Part shown: piece after piece, positions 1 to 10,136 of the stretch
Numbering within the stretch: the first letter of the stretch is position 1
Layout: each line of letters opens with the position of its first letter
From: Auanema rhodensis
Lineage: Eukaryota; Nematoda; Chromadorea; Rhabditida; Rhabditidae
Direction of reading: 5' to 3'
DNA: 64,000 bases
Assembly: GCA_964057225.1 (NCBI GenBank)
Contig: OZ059896.1
Coordinates: forward strand, 19,650,501 to 19,714,500
Notes under the pieces: model-generated
Databases searched by the model: none
Told to the model about the DNA's origin: nothing
Seen by the model: only the letters and a program-made list of their open reading frames with translations
Position numbers and translations under genes: made by a program

Positions 1-308
1 TCAACATTGCTTCCAAAAACATTTTGACAAAAATTTTTTCGAAAAATTTTAAAATAATTTAGCAAAAAGTAGATGTTTTTAGATTCCTTTTTTCAAGGCA
101 AAGACGATGGACAATGTTATTCAACGAAAAAATTAATTCTTCAGGGTGAAAATCGAGGATATAAGTGTAAACTTATATCAGTTGATATCTCGGTGCACTT
201 TTAAGCTAGCGCAAATCTGATAACACAGATCGACGCAGCTTAAAAATCCGCATCGAATGCACTATACTACATTGAGAAACGCTTAATACAAAAATTAGTT
301 ATGATCGT
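1..308 (+). repeat. Partial monomer at the left edge
   Basis: The window opens inside a monomer, at about monomer position 44. The copy has a TTTT-AAAA variant (94T region) with 212A and 241C, matching the monomers at 5574 and 15402. It is the first unit of a block repeated 5616 bp downstream. The array continues to the left of the window. Confidence 0.95.
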
Positions 309-2436
309 TTGAAAAATGATGCATTAGTGTATGTTGAGTTTCCATGTACACTCAACATTGCTTCCCAAAACATTTTGACAAAAATTTTTTCGAAAAATTT
401 CAAAATAATTCAGCAAAAAGTAGATGTTTTTAGATTCCTTTTTTCAAGGCAAAGACGATGGACAATGTTATTCAACGAAAAAATTAATTCTTCAGGGTGA
501 AAATCGAGGATATAAGTGTGAACATATATCAGTTGATATCTCGGTGCATTTTTAAGCTAGCGCAAATCTGATAACACAGATCGACGCAGCTTAAAAATCC
601 GCATCGAATGCACTATACTACATTGAGAAACGCTTAATACAAAAATTAGTTATGATCGTTTGAAAAATGATGCATTAGTGTATGTTGAGTTTCCGTGTAC
701 ACTCAACATTGCTTCCAAAAACATTTTGACAAAAATTTTTTCGAAAAATTTCAAAATAATTTAGCAAAAAGTAGATGTTTTTAGATTCCTTTTTTCAAGG
801 CAAAGACGATGGACAATGTTATTCAACGAAAAAATTAATTCTTCAGGGTGAAAATCGAGGATATAAGTGTGAACTTATATCAGTTGATATCTCGGTGCAT
901 TTTTAAGCTAGCGCAAATCTGATAACACAGATCGACGCAGCTTAAAAATCCGCATCGAATGCACTATACTACATTGAGAAACGCTTAATACAAAAATTAG
1001 TTATGATCGTTTGAAAAATGATGCATTAGTGTATGTTGAGTTTCCATGTACACTCAACATTGCTTCCAAAAACATTTTGACAAAACTTTTTTCGAAAATT
1101 TTCAGAATAATTTAGCAAAAAGTAGATGTTTTTAGATTCCTTTTTTCAAGGCAAAGACGATGGACAATGTTATTCAACGAAAAAATTAATTCTTCAGGGT
1201 GAAAATCGAGGATATAAGTGTAAACTTATATCAGTTGATATCTCGGTGCACTTTTAAGCTAGCGCAAATCTGATAACACAGATCGACGCAGCTTAAAAAT
1301 CCGCATCGAATGCACTATACTACATTGAGAAACGCTTAATACAAAAATTAGTTATGATCGTTTGAAAAATGATGCATTAGTGTATGTTGAGTTTCCATGT
1401 ACACTCAACATTGCTTCCAAAAACATTTTGACAAAAATTTTTTCGAAAAATTTCAAAATAATTTAGCAAAAAGTAGATGTTTTTAGATTCCTTTTTTCAA
1501 GGCAAAGACGATGGACAATGTTATTCAACGAAAAAATTAATTCTTCAGGGTGAAAATCGAGGATATAAGTGTGAACTTATATCAGTTGATATCTCGGTGC
1601 ATTTTTAAGCTAGCGCAAATCTGATAACACAGATCGACGCAGCTTAAAAATCCGCATCGAATGCACTATACTACATTGAGAAACGCTTAATACAAAAATT
1701 AGTTATGATCGTTTGAAAAATGATGCATTAGTGTATGTTGAGTTTCCATGTACACTCAACATTGCTTCCAAAAACATTTTGACAAAAATTTTTTCGAAAA
1801 ATTTCAAAATAATTTAGCAGAAAGTAGATGTTTTTAGATTCCTTTTTTCAAGGCAAAGACGATGGACAATGTTATTCAACGAAAAAATTAATTCTTCAGG
1901 GTGAAAATCGAGGATATAAGTGTAAACTTATATCAGTTGATATCTCGGTGCACTTTTAAGCTAGCGCAAATCTGATAACACAGATCGACGCAGCTTAAAA
2001 ATCCGCATCGAATGCACTACACTACATTGAGAAACGCTTAATACAAAAATTAGTTATGATCGTTTGAAAAATGATGCATTAGTGTATGTTGAGTTTCCAT
2101 GTACACTCAACATTGCTTCCAAAAACATTTTGACAAAACTTTTTTCGAAAATTTTCAGAATAATTTAGCAAAAAGTAGATGTTTTTAGATTCCTTTTTTC
2201 AAGGCAAAGACGATGGACAATGTTATTCAACGAAAAAATTAATTCTTCAGGGTGAAAATCGAGGATATAAGTGTAAACTTATATCAGTTGATATCTCGGT
2301 GCACTTTTAAGCTAGCGCAAATCTGATAACACAGATCGACGCAGCTTAAAAATCCGCATCGAATGCACTATACTACATTGAGAAACGCTTAATACAAAAA
2401 TTAGTTATGATCGTTTGAAAAATGATGCATTAGTGT

Positions 2437-2464
2437 ATGTTGAGTTTCCATGTACACTCAACAT
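2437..2464. repeat. Inverted repeat, 9-bp arms, 10-bp spacer (monomer 23-50)
   Basis: The arms ATGTTGAGT and ACTCAACAT are exact reverse complements around a 10-bp spacer. The dyad recurs in essentially every monomer. The variable base 36 (A or G) lies in the spacer, so the commonest polymorphism of this region leaves the arms intact. Arm changes that I noticed are few: 25A in the monomers starting at 11892 and 14700, and 28A in the one starting at 29090. It could act as a cruciform or hairpin, or as a site for a dimeric DNA-binding protein. No function can be assigned from sequence alone. Confidence 0.9.
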
Positions 2465-2484
2465 TGCTTCCAAAAACATTTTGA

Positions 2485-2507
2485 CAAAAATTTTTTCGAA
2501 AAATTTC
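2485..2507. repeat. A/T-rich near-palindrome centred on TTCGAA (monomer 71-93)
   Basis: An A5-T6 run, then CG, then A5-T3 gives a near-palindrome around TTCGAA, with one extra T on the left arm. Such A-tract/T-tract blocks favour intrinsic DNA curvature and affect nucleosome placement (general knowledge). This block is also the main site of subfamily divergence: a linked triplet of changes (76C, 89T, 95G) recurs in many monomers, and a derived form also has 88C. Confidence 0.8.
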
Positions 2508-2614
2508 AAAATAATTTAGCAAAAAGTAGATGTTTTTAGATTCCTTTTTTCAAGGCAAAGACGATGGACAATGTTATTCAACGAAAAAATTAATTCTTCA
2601 GGGTGAAAATCGAG

Positions 2615-2636
2615 GATATAAGTGTGAACTTATATC
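2615..2636 (+). repeat. Hairpin-forming inverted repeat with GTGA/GTAA loop (monomer 201-222)
   Basis: The arms GATATAAGT and ACTTATATC are perfect reverse complements separated by four bases. The loop is GTGA or GTAA depending on the allele at monomer position 212. Read as RNA from the + strand, both loops fit the stable GNRA tetraloop class. The only recurrent arm change I noticed is 216A, in the related monomers starting at 309, 5925 and 15753, which breaks one pair. The structure is visible in sequence; transcription and folding are inferred. Confidence 0.88.
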
Positions 2637-2645
2637 AGTTGATAT
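2632..2645. repeat. Overlapping inverted repeat, 6-bp arms, 2-bp spacer (monomer 218-231)
   Basis: ATATCA and TGATAT flank a GT spacer. The left arm overlaps the right arm of the GTGA/GTAA hairpin, so the two foldings exclude each other. A230G, found in the monomers starting at 59275, 61030, 62083 and 63487, disrupts the right arm. The neighbouring change 232A (starts 51905, 54011, 56467, 58573) lies just outside it. Confidence 0.75.
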
Positions 2646-2653
2646 CTCGGTGC

Positions 2654-2704
2654 ATTTTTAAGCTAGCGCAAATCTGATAACACAGATCGACGCAGCTTAA
2701 AAAT
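2654..2704. repeat. Long imperfect dyad of 51 bp with 11-bp perfect outer arms (monomer 240-290)
   Basis: The outer arms ATTTTTAAGCT and AGCTTAAAAAT pair perfectly. Inside them GCG can face CGC and ATCTG pairs with CAGAT around a 6-base loop, so the whole segment can fold as a bulged hairpin. As RNA, three further pairs (G-C, U-G, G-C) are possible outside a C-C mismatch. Several recurrent alleles fall in the outer arms: 241C gives a C-A mismatch, 245C another, 284G an A-G mismatch, 289T a T-T mismatch, and 285G a tolerated T-G pair. The lower stem is therefore perfect in one monomer class and weakened in the other. Confidence 0.85.
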
Positions 2705-5700
2705 CCGCATCGAATGCACTATACTACATTGAGAAACGCTTAATACAAAAATTAGTTATGATCGTTTGAAAAATGATGCATTAGTGTATGTTGAGTTTCC
2801 ATGTACACTCAACATTGCTTCCAAAAACATTTTGACAAAAATTTTTTCGAAAAATTTCAAAATAATTTAGCAAAAAGTAGATGTTTTTAGATTCCTTTTT
2901 TCAAGGCAAAGACGATGGACAATGTTATTCAACGAAAAAATTAATTCTTCAGGGTGAAAATCGAGGATATAAGTGTGAACTTATATCAGTTGATATCTCG
3001 GTGCATTTTTAAGCTAGCGCAAATCTGATAACACAGATCGACGCAGCTTAAAAATCCGCATCGAATGCACTATACTACATTGAGAAACGCTTAATACAAA
3101 AATTAGTTATGATCGTTTGAAAAATGATGCATTAGTGTATGTTGAGTTTCCATGTACACTCAACATTGCTTCCAAAAACATTTTGACAAAAATTTTTTCG
3201 AAAAATTTCAAAATAATTTAGCAGAAAGTAGATGTTTTTAGATTCCTTTTTTCAAGGCAAAGACGATGGACAATGTTATTCAACGAAAAAATTAATTCTT
3301 CAGGGTGAAAATCGAGGATATAAGTGTAAACTTATATCAGTTGATATCTCGGTGCACTTTTAAGCTAGCGCAAATCTGATAACACAGATCGACGCAGCTT
3401 AAAAATCCGCATCGAATGCACTACACTACATTGAGAAACGCTTAATACAAAAATTAGTTATGATCGTTTGAAAAATGATGCATTAGTGTATGTTGAGTTT
3501 CCATGTACACTCAACATTGCTTCCAAAAACATTTTGACAAAACTTTTTTCGAAAATTTTCAGAATAATTTAGCAAAAAGTAGATGTTTTTAGATTCCTTT
3601 TTTCAAGGCAAAGACGATGGACAATGTTATTCAACGAAAAAATTAATTCTTCAGGGTGAAAATCGAGGATATAAGTGTAAACTTATATCAGTTGATATCT
3701 CGGTGCACTTTTAAGCTAGCGCAAATCTGATAACACAGATCGACGCAGCTTAAAAATCCGCATCGAATGCACTATACTACATTGAGAAACGCTTAATACA
3801 AAAATTAGTTATGATCGTTTGAAAAATGATGCATTAGTGTATGTTGAGTTTCCATGTACACTCAACATTGCTTCCAAAAACATTTTGACAAAAATTTTTT
3901 CGAAAAATTTCAAAATAATTTAGCAAAAAGTAGATGTTTTTAGATTCCTTTTTTCAAGGCAAAGACGATGGACAATGTTATTCAACGAAAAAATTAATTC
4001 TTCAGGGTGAAAATCGAGGATATAAGTGTGAACTTATATCAGTTGATATCTCGGTGCATTTTTAAGCTAGCGCAAATCTGATAACACAGATCGACGCAGC
4101 TTAAAAATCCGCATCGAATGCACTATACTACATTGAGAAACGATTAATACAAAAATTAGTTATGATCGTTTGAAAAATGATGCATTAGTGTATGTTGAGT
4201 TTCCGTGTACACTCAACATTGCTTCCAAAAACAATTTGACAAAAATTTTTTCGAAAAATTTCAAAATAATTTAGCAAAAAGTAGATGTTTTTAGATTTCT
4301 TTTTTCAAGGCAAAGGCGATGGACAATGTTATTCAACGAAAAAATTAATTCTTCAGGGTGAAAATCGAGGATATAAGTGTAAACTTATATCAGTTGATAT
4401 CTCGGTGCACTTTTAAGCTAGCGCAAATCTGATAACACAGATCGACGCAGCTTAAAAATCCGCATCGAATGCACTACACTACATTGAGAAACGCTTAATA
4501 CAAAAATTAGTTATGATCGTTTGAAAAATGATGCATTAGTGTATGTTGAGTTTCCATGTACACTCAACATTGCTTCCAAAAACATTTTGACAAAAATTTT
4601 TTCGAAAAATTTCAAAATAATTTAGCAAAAAGTAGATGTTTTTAGATTCCTTTTTTCAAGGCAAAGACGATGGACAATGTTATTCAACGAAAAAATTAAT
4701 TCTTCAGGGTGAAAATCGAGGATATAAGTGTGAACTTATATCAGTTGATATCTCGGTGCATTTTTAAGCTAGCGCAAATCTGATAACACAGATCGACGCA
4801 GCTTAAAAATCCGCATCGAATGCACTATACTACATTGAGAAACGCTTAATACAAAAATTAGTTATGATCGTTTGAAAAATGATGCATTAGTGTATGTTGA
4901 GTTTCCATGTACACTCAACATTGCTTCCAAAAACATTTTGACAAAAATTTTTTCGAAAAATTTCAAAATAATTCAGCAAAAAGTAGATGTTTTTAGATTC
5001 CTTTTTTCAAGGCAAAGACGATGGACATTGTTATTCAACGAAAAAATTAATTCTTCAGGGTGAAAATCGAGGATATAAGTGTGAACTTATATCAGTTGAT
5101 ATCTCGGTGCATTTTTAAGCTAGCGCAAATCTGATAACACAGATCGACGCAGCTTAAAAATCCGCATCGAATGCACTATACTACATTGAGAAACGCTTAA
5201 TACAAAAATTAGTTATGATTGTTTGAAAAATGATGCATTAGTGTATGTTGAGTTTCCGTGTACACTCAACATTGCTTCCAAAAACATTTTGACAAAAATT
5301 TTTTCGAAAAATTTCAAAATAATTTAGCAAAAAGTAGATGTTTTTAGATTCCTTTTTTCAAGGCAAAGACGATGGACAATGTTATTCAACGAAAAAATTA
5401 ATTCTTCAGGGTGAAAATCGAGGATATAAGTGTAAACTTATATCAGTTGATATCTCGGTGCACTTTTAAGCTAGCGCAAATCTGATAACACAGATCGACG
5501 CAGCTTGAAAATCCGCATCGAATGCACTATACTACATTGAGAAACGCTTAATACAAAAATTACTTATGATCGTTTGAAAAATGATGCATTAGTGTATGTT
5601 GAGTTTCCATGTACACTCAACATTGCTTCCAAAAACATTTTGACAAAAATTTTTTCGAAAAATTTTAAAATAATTTAGCAAAAAGTAGATGTTTTTAGAT

Positions 5701-8030
5701 TCCTTTTTTCAAGGCAAAGACGATGGACAATGTTATTCAACGAAAAAATTAATTCTTCAGGGTGAAAATCGAGGATATAAGTGTAAACTTATATCAGTTG
5801 ATATCTCGGTGCACTTTTAAGCTAGCGCAAATCTGATAACACAGATCGACGCAGCTTAAAAATCCGCATCGAATGCACTATACTACATTGAGAAACGCTT
5901 AATACAAAAATTAGTTATGATCGTTTGAAAAATGATGCATTAGTGTATGTTGAGTTTCCATGTACACTCAACATTGCTTCCCAAAACATTTTGACAAAAA
6001 TTTTTTCGAAAAATTTCAAAATAATTCAGCAAAAAGTAGATGTTTTTAGATTCCTTTTTTCAAGGCAAAGACGATGGACAATGTTATTCAACGAAAAAAT
6101 TAATTCTTCAGGGTGAAAATCGAGGATATAAGTGTGAACATATATCAGTTGATATCTCGGTGCATTTTTAAGCTAGCGCAAATCTGATAACACAGATCGA
6201 CGCAGCTTAAAAATCCGCATCGAATGCACTATACTACATTGAGAAACGCTTAATACAAAAATTAGTTATGATCGTTTGAAAAATGATGCATTAGTGTATG
6301 TTGAGTTTCCGTGTACACTCAACATTGCTTCCAAAAACATTTTGACAAAAATTTTTTCGAAAAATTTCAAAATAATTTAGCAAAAAGTAGATGTTTTTAG
6401 ATTCCTTTTTTCAAGGCAAAGACGATGGACAATGTTATTCAACGAAAAAATTAATTCTTCAGGGTGAAAATCGAGGATATAAGTGTGAACTTATATCAGT
6501 TGATATCTCGGTGCATTTTTAAGCTAGCGCAAATCTGATAACACAGATCGACGCAGCTTAAAAATCCGCATCGAATGCACTATACTACATTGAGAAACGC
6601 TTAATACAAAAATTAGTTATGATCGTTTGAAAAATGATGCATTAGTGTATGTTGAGTTTCCATGTACACTCAACATTGCTTCCAAAAACATTTTGACAAA
6701 ACTTTTTTCGAAAATTTTCAGAATAATTTAGCAAAAAGTAGATGTTTTTAGATTCCTTTTTTCAAGGCAAAGACGATGGACAATGTTATTCAACGAAAAA
6801 ATTAATTCTTCAGGGTGAAAATCGAGGATATAAGTGTAAACTTATATCAGTTGATATCTCGGTGCACTTTTAAGCTAGCGCAAATCTGATAACACAGATC
6901 GACGCAGCTTAAAAATCCGCATCGAATGCACTATACTACATTGAGAAACGCTTAATACAAAAATTAGTTATGATCGTTTGAAAAATGATGCATTAGTGTA
7001 TGTTGAGTTTCCATGTACACTCAACATTGCTTCCAAAAACATTTTGACAAAAATTTTTTCGAAAAATTTCAAAATAATTTAGCAAAAAGTAGATGTTTTT
7101 AGATTCCTTTTTTCAAGGCAAAGACGATGGACAATGTTATTCAACGAAAAAATTAATTCTTCAGGGTGAAAATCGAGGATATAAGTGTGAACTTATATCA
7201 GTTGATATCTCGGTGCATTTTTAAGCTAGCGCAAATCTGATAACACAGATCGACGCAGCTTAAAAATCCGCATCGAATGCACTATACTACATTGAGAAAC
7301 GCTTAATACAAAAATTAGTTATGATCGTTTGAAAAATGATGCATTAGTGTATGTTGAGTTTCCATGTACACTCAACATTGCTTCCAAAAACATTTTGACA
7401 AAAATTTTTTCGAAAAATTTCAAAATAATTTAGCAGAAAGTAGATGTTTTTAGATTCCTTTTTTCAAGGCAAAGACGATGGACAATGTTATTCAACGAAA
7501 AAATTAATTCTTCAGGGTGAAAATCGAGGATATAAGTGTAAACTTATATCAGTTGATATCTCGGTGCACTTTTAAGCTAGCGCAAATCTGATAACACAGA
7601 TCGACGCAGCTTAAAAATCCGCATCGAATGCACTACACTACATTGAGAAACGCTTAATACAAAAATTAGTTATGATCGTTTGAAAAATGATGCATTAGTG
7701 TATGTTGAGTTTCCATGTACACTCAACATTGCTTCCAAAAACATTTTGACAAAACTTTTTTCGAAAATTTTCAGAATAATTTAGCAAAAAGTAGATGTTT
7801 TTAGATTCCTTTTTTCAAGGCAAAGACGATGGACAATGTTATTCAACGAAAAAATTAATTCTTCAGGGTGAAAATCGAGGATATAAGTGTAAACTTATAT
7901 CAGTTGATATCTCGGTGCACTTTTAAGCTAGCGCAAATCTGATAACACAGATCGACGCAGCTTAAAAATCCGCATCGAATGCACTATACTACATTGAGAA
8001 ACGCTTAATACAAAAATTAGTTATGATCGT

Positions 8031-10136
8031 TTGAAAAATGATGCATTAGTGTATGTTGAGTTTCCATGTACACTCAACATTGCTTCCAAAAACATTTTGA
8101 CAAAAATTTTTTCGAAAAATTTCAAAATAATTTAGCAAAAAGTAGATGTTTTTAGATTCCTTTTTTCAAGGCAAAGACGATGGACAATGTTATTCAACGA
8201 AAAAATTAATTCTTCAGGGTGAAAATCGAGGATATAAGTGTGAACTTATATCAGTTGATATCTCGGTGCATTTTTAAGCTAGCGCAAATCTGATAACACA
8301 GATCGACGCAGCTTAAAAATCCGCATCGAATGCACTATACTACATTGAGAAACGCTTAATACAAAAATTAGTTATGATCGTTTGAAAAATGATGCATTAG
8401 TGTATGTTGAGTTTCCGTGTACACTCAACATTGCTTCCAAAAACATTTTGACAAAAATTTTTTCGAAAAATTTCAAAATAATTTAGCAAAAAGTAGATGT
8501 TTTTAGATTCCTTTTTTCAAGGCAAAGACGATGGACAATGTTATTCAACGAAAAAATTAATTCTTCAGGGTGAAAATCGAGGATATAAGTGTAAACTTAT
8601 ATCAGTTGATATCTCGGTGCACTTTCAAGCTAGCGCAAATCTGATAACACAGATCGACGCAGCTTAAAAATCCGCATCGAATGCACTACACTACATTGAG
8701 AAACGCTTAATACAAAAATTAGTTATGATCGTTTGAAAAATGATGCATTAGTGTATGTTGAGTTTCCATGTACACTCAACATTGCTTCCAAAAACATTTT
8801 GACAAAAATTTTTTCGAAAAATTTCAAAATAATTTAGCAGAAAGTAGATGTTTTTAGATTCCTTTTTTCAAGGCAAAGACGATGGACAATGTTATTCAAC
8901 GAAAAAATTAATTCTTCAGGGTGAAAATCGAGGATATAAGTGTAAACTTATATCAGTTGATATCTCGGTGCACTTTTAAGCTAGCGCAAATCTGATAACA
9001 CAGATCGACGCAGCTTAAAAATCCGCATCGAATGCACTATACTACATTGAGAAACGCTTAATACAAAAATTAGTTATGATCGTTTGAAAAATGATGCATT
9101 AGTGTATGTTGAGTTTCCATGTACACTCAACATTGCTTCCAAAAACATTTTGACAAAAATTTTTTCGAAAAATTTCAAAATAATTTAGCAAAAAGTAGAT
9201 GTTTTTAGATTCCTTTTTTCAAGGCAAAGACGATGGACAATGTTATTCAACGAAAAAATTAATTCTTCAGGGTGAAAATCGAGGATATAAGTGTGAACTT
9301 ATATCAGTTGATATCTCGGTGCATTTTTAAGCTAGCGCAAATCTGATAACACAGATCGACGCAGCTTAAAAATCCGCATCGAATGCACTATACTACATTG
9401 AGAAACGCTTAATACAAAAATTAGTTATGATCGTTTGAAAAATGATGCATTAGTGTATGTTGAGTTTCCGTGTACACTCAACATTGCTTCCAAAAACATT
9501 TTGACAAAAATTTTTTCGAAAAATTTCAAAATAATTTAGCAAAAAGTAGATGTTTTTAGATTCCTTTTTTCAAGGCAAAGACGATGGACAATGTTATTCA
9601 ACGAAAAAATTAATTCTTCAGGGTGAAAATCGAGGATATAAGTGTAAACTTATATCAGTTGATATCTCGGTGCACTTTCAAGCTAGCGCAAATCTGATAA
9701 CACAGATCGACGCAGCTTAAAAATCCGCATCGAATGCACTACACTACATTGAGAAACGCTTAATACAAAAATTAGTTATGATCGTTTGAAAAATGATGCA
9801 TTAGTGTATGTTGAGTTTCCATGTACACTCAACATTGCTTCCAAAAACATTTTGACAAAAATTTTTTCGAAAAATTTCAAAATAATTTAGCAGAAAGTAG
9901 ATGTTTTTAGATTCCTTTTTTCAAGGCAAAGACGATGGACAATGTTATTCAACGAAAAAATTAATTCTTCAGGGTGAAAATCGAGGATATAAGTGTAAAC
10001 TTATATCAGTTGATATCTCGGTGCACTTTTAAGCTAGCGCAAATCTGATAACACAGATCGACGCAGCTTAAAAATCCGCATCGAATGCACTACACTACAT
10101 TGAGAAACGCTTAATACAAAAATTAGTTATGATCGT
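8031..10136 (+). repeat. Tandem duplication of a 3-monomer block (2 x 1053 bp)
   Basis: Units 8031-9083 and 9084-10136 share the order: plain 212G; 36G with 245C and 308C; 108G with 212A/241C. The 245C variant (CTTTCAAG) is restricted to domain I; I found it only in the monomers starting at 8382, 9435, 10137, 12945, 17157 and 17859. The copies differ at 308 in their third unit. Confidence 0.8.

Larger units (their letters stand above)
2415..2765 (+). repeat. Reference monomer of the 351-bp satellite
   Basis: This copy carries the commonest allele at nearly every variable site (36A, 76A, 100A, 134T, 199A, 212G, 241T, 308T, 327T) and serves as the coordinate frame. By hand count it has 110 G+C in 351 (31%). 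From its start it contains a 9-bp-arm inverted repeat (23-50), an A/T block around TTCGAA (71-93), T and A tracts (119-123, 131-136 and the A run near 160), overlapping inverted repeats (201-222 and 218-231) and a long dyad (240-290). The start point is arbitrary because the array is continuous. The length is close to two nucleosome repeats of about 175 bp, as in many satellites; phasing on nucleosomes is inferred only. Confidence 0.95.
1362..4169 (+). repeat. Tandem duplication of a 4-monomer block (2 x 1404 bp)
   Basis: Units 1362-2765 and 2766-4169 carry the same series: plain 212G/241T; 108G with 212A/241C and 308C; the 76C/89T/95G form; plain 212G/241T. The second copy ends with a private change in the final unit (CGCTTAAT to CGATTAAT near 4141). 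This is a local unequal-exchange product of four monomers. Confidence 0.8.
1..8381 (+). repeat. 16-monomer duplication: 1-2765 repeated at 5617-8381 (offset 5616 bp)
   Basis: The ordered series of diagnostic variants from 1 to 2765 recurs 5616 bp later: a TTTT-AAAA variant unit; a unit with 58C, CAG at codon 35 and 216A; a 36G unit; a 76C/89T/95G unit; a plain 212G unit; a 108G/308C unit; another 76C unit; and a plain unit. The next monomers (2766 and 8382) no longer agree, which places the right boundary. The first five units recur a third time from about 15445, 28 monomers after the second copy. Confidence 0.85.

Noticed and set aside
309-500. 63-codon open frame from TTG, also at 4872, 5925, 15753, 46289, 51905, 54011, 56467 and 58573 (+ strand)
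   Set aside because: It is one phase of the satellite monomer. Most monomers have TAG at codon 35 in this frame; these nine are open only because of a T to C change giving CAG. There is no ATG start, no recognisable domain, and the sequence outside codon 35 is the same as in the closed copies. I regard it as non-coding.
2481-2486. TTGACA and, at 2720-2725, TATACT, resembling bacterial -35 and -10 elements
   Set aside because: They are over 200 bp apart in the monomer, neither has a partner at 16-18 bp, and no gene follows. They are chance matches in AT-rich DNA.
2494-2507. Heat-shock element around TTCGAAAAATTTC
   Set aside because: The GAA and TTC blocks are not spaced by two bases as the heat-shock element requires, so the resemblance is not supported.
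2617-2622. TATAAG as a possible RNA polymerase II TATA element
   Set aside because: It is a weak match that forms part of the inverted repeat GATATAAGT. No initiator or downstream gene can be seen; transcription of the satellite is possible but not shown by this.
2665-2693. tRNA-like or structured RNA gene in the long dyad
   Set aside because: The stem pattern lacks the D and T arms, a conserved anticodon loop and internal promoter boxes. It is better described as an imperfect dyad.
2729-2738. CENP-B-box-like string TTGAGAAACG
   Set aside because: It resembles only the central part of the 17-bp CENP-B box, needs an inserted base to align, and lacks the required TTCG and CGGG cores.
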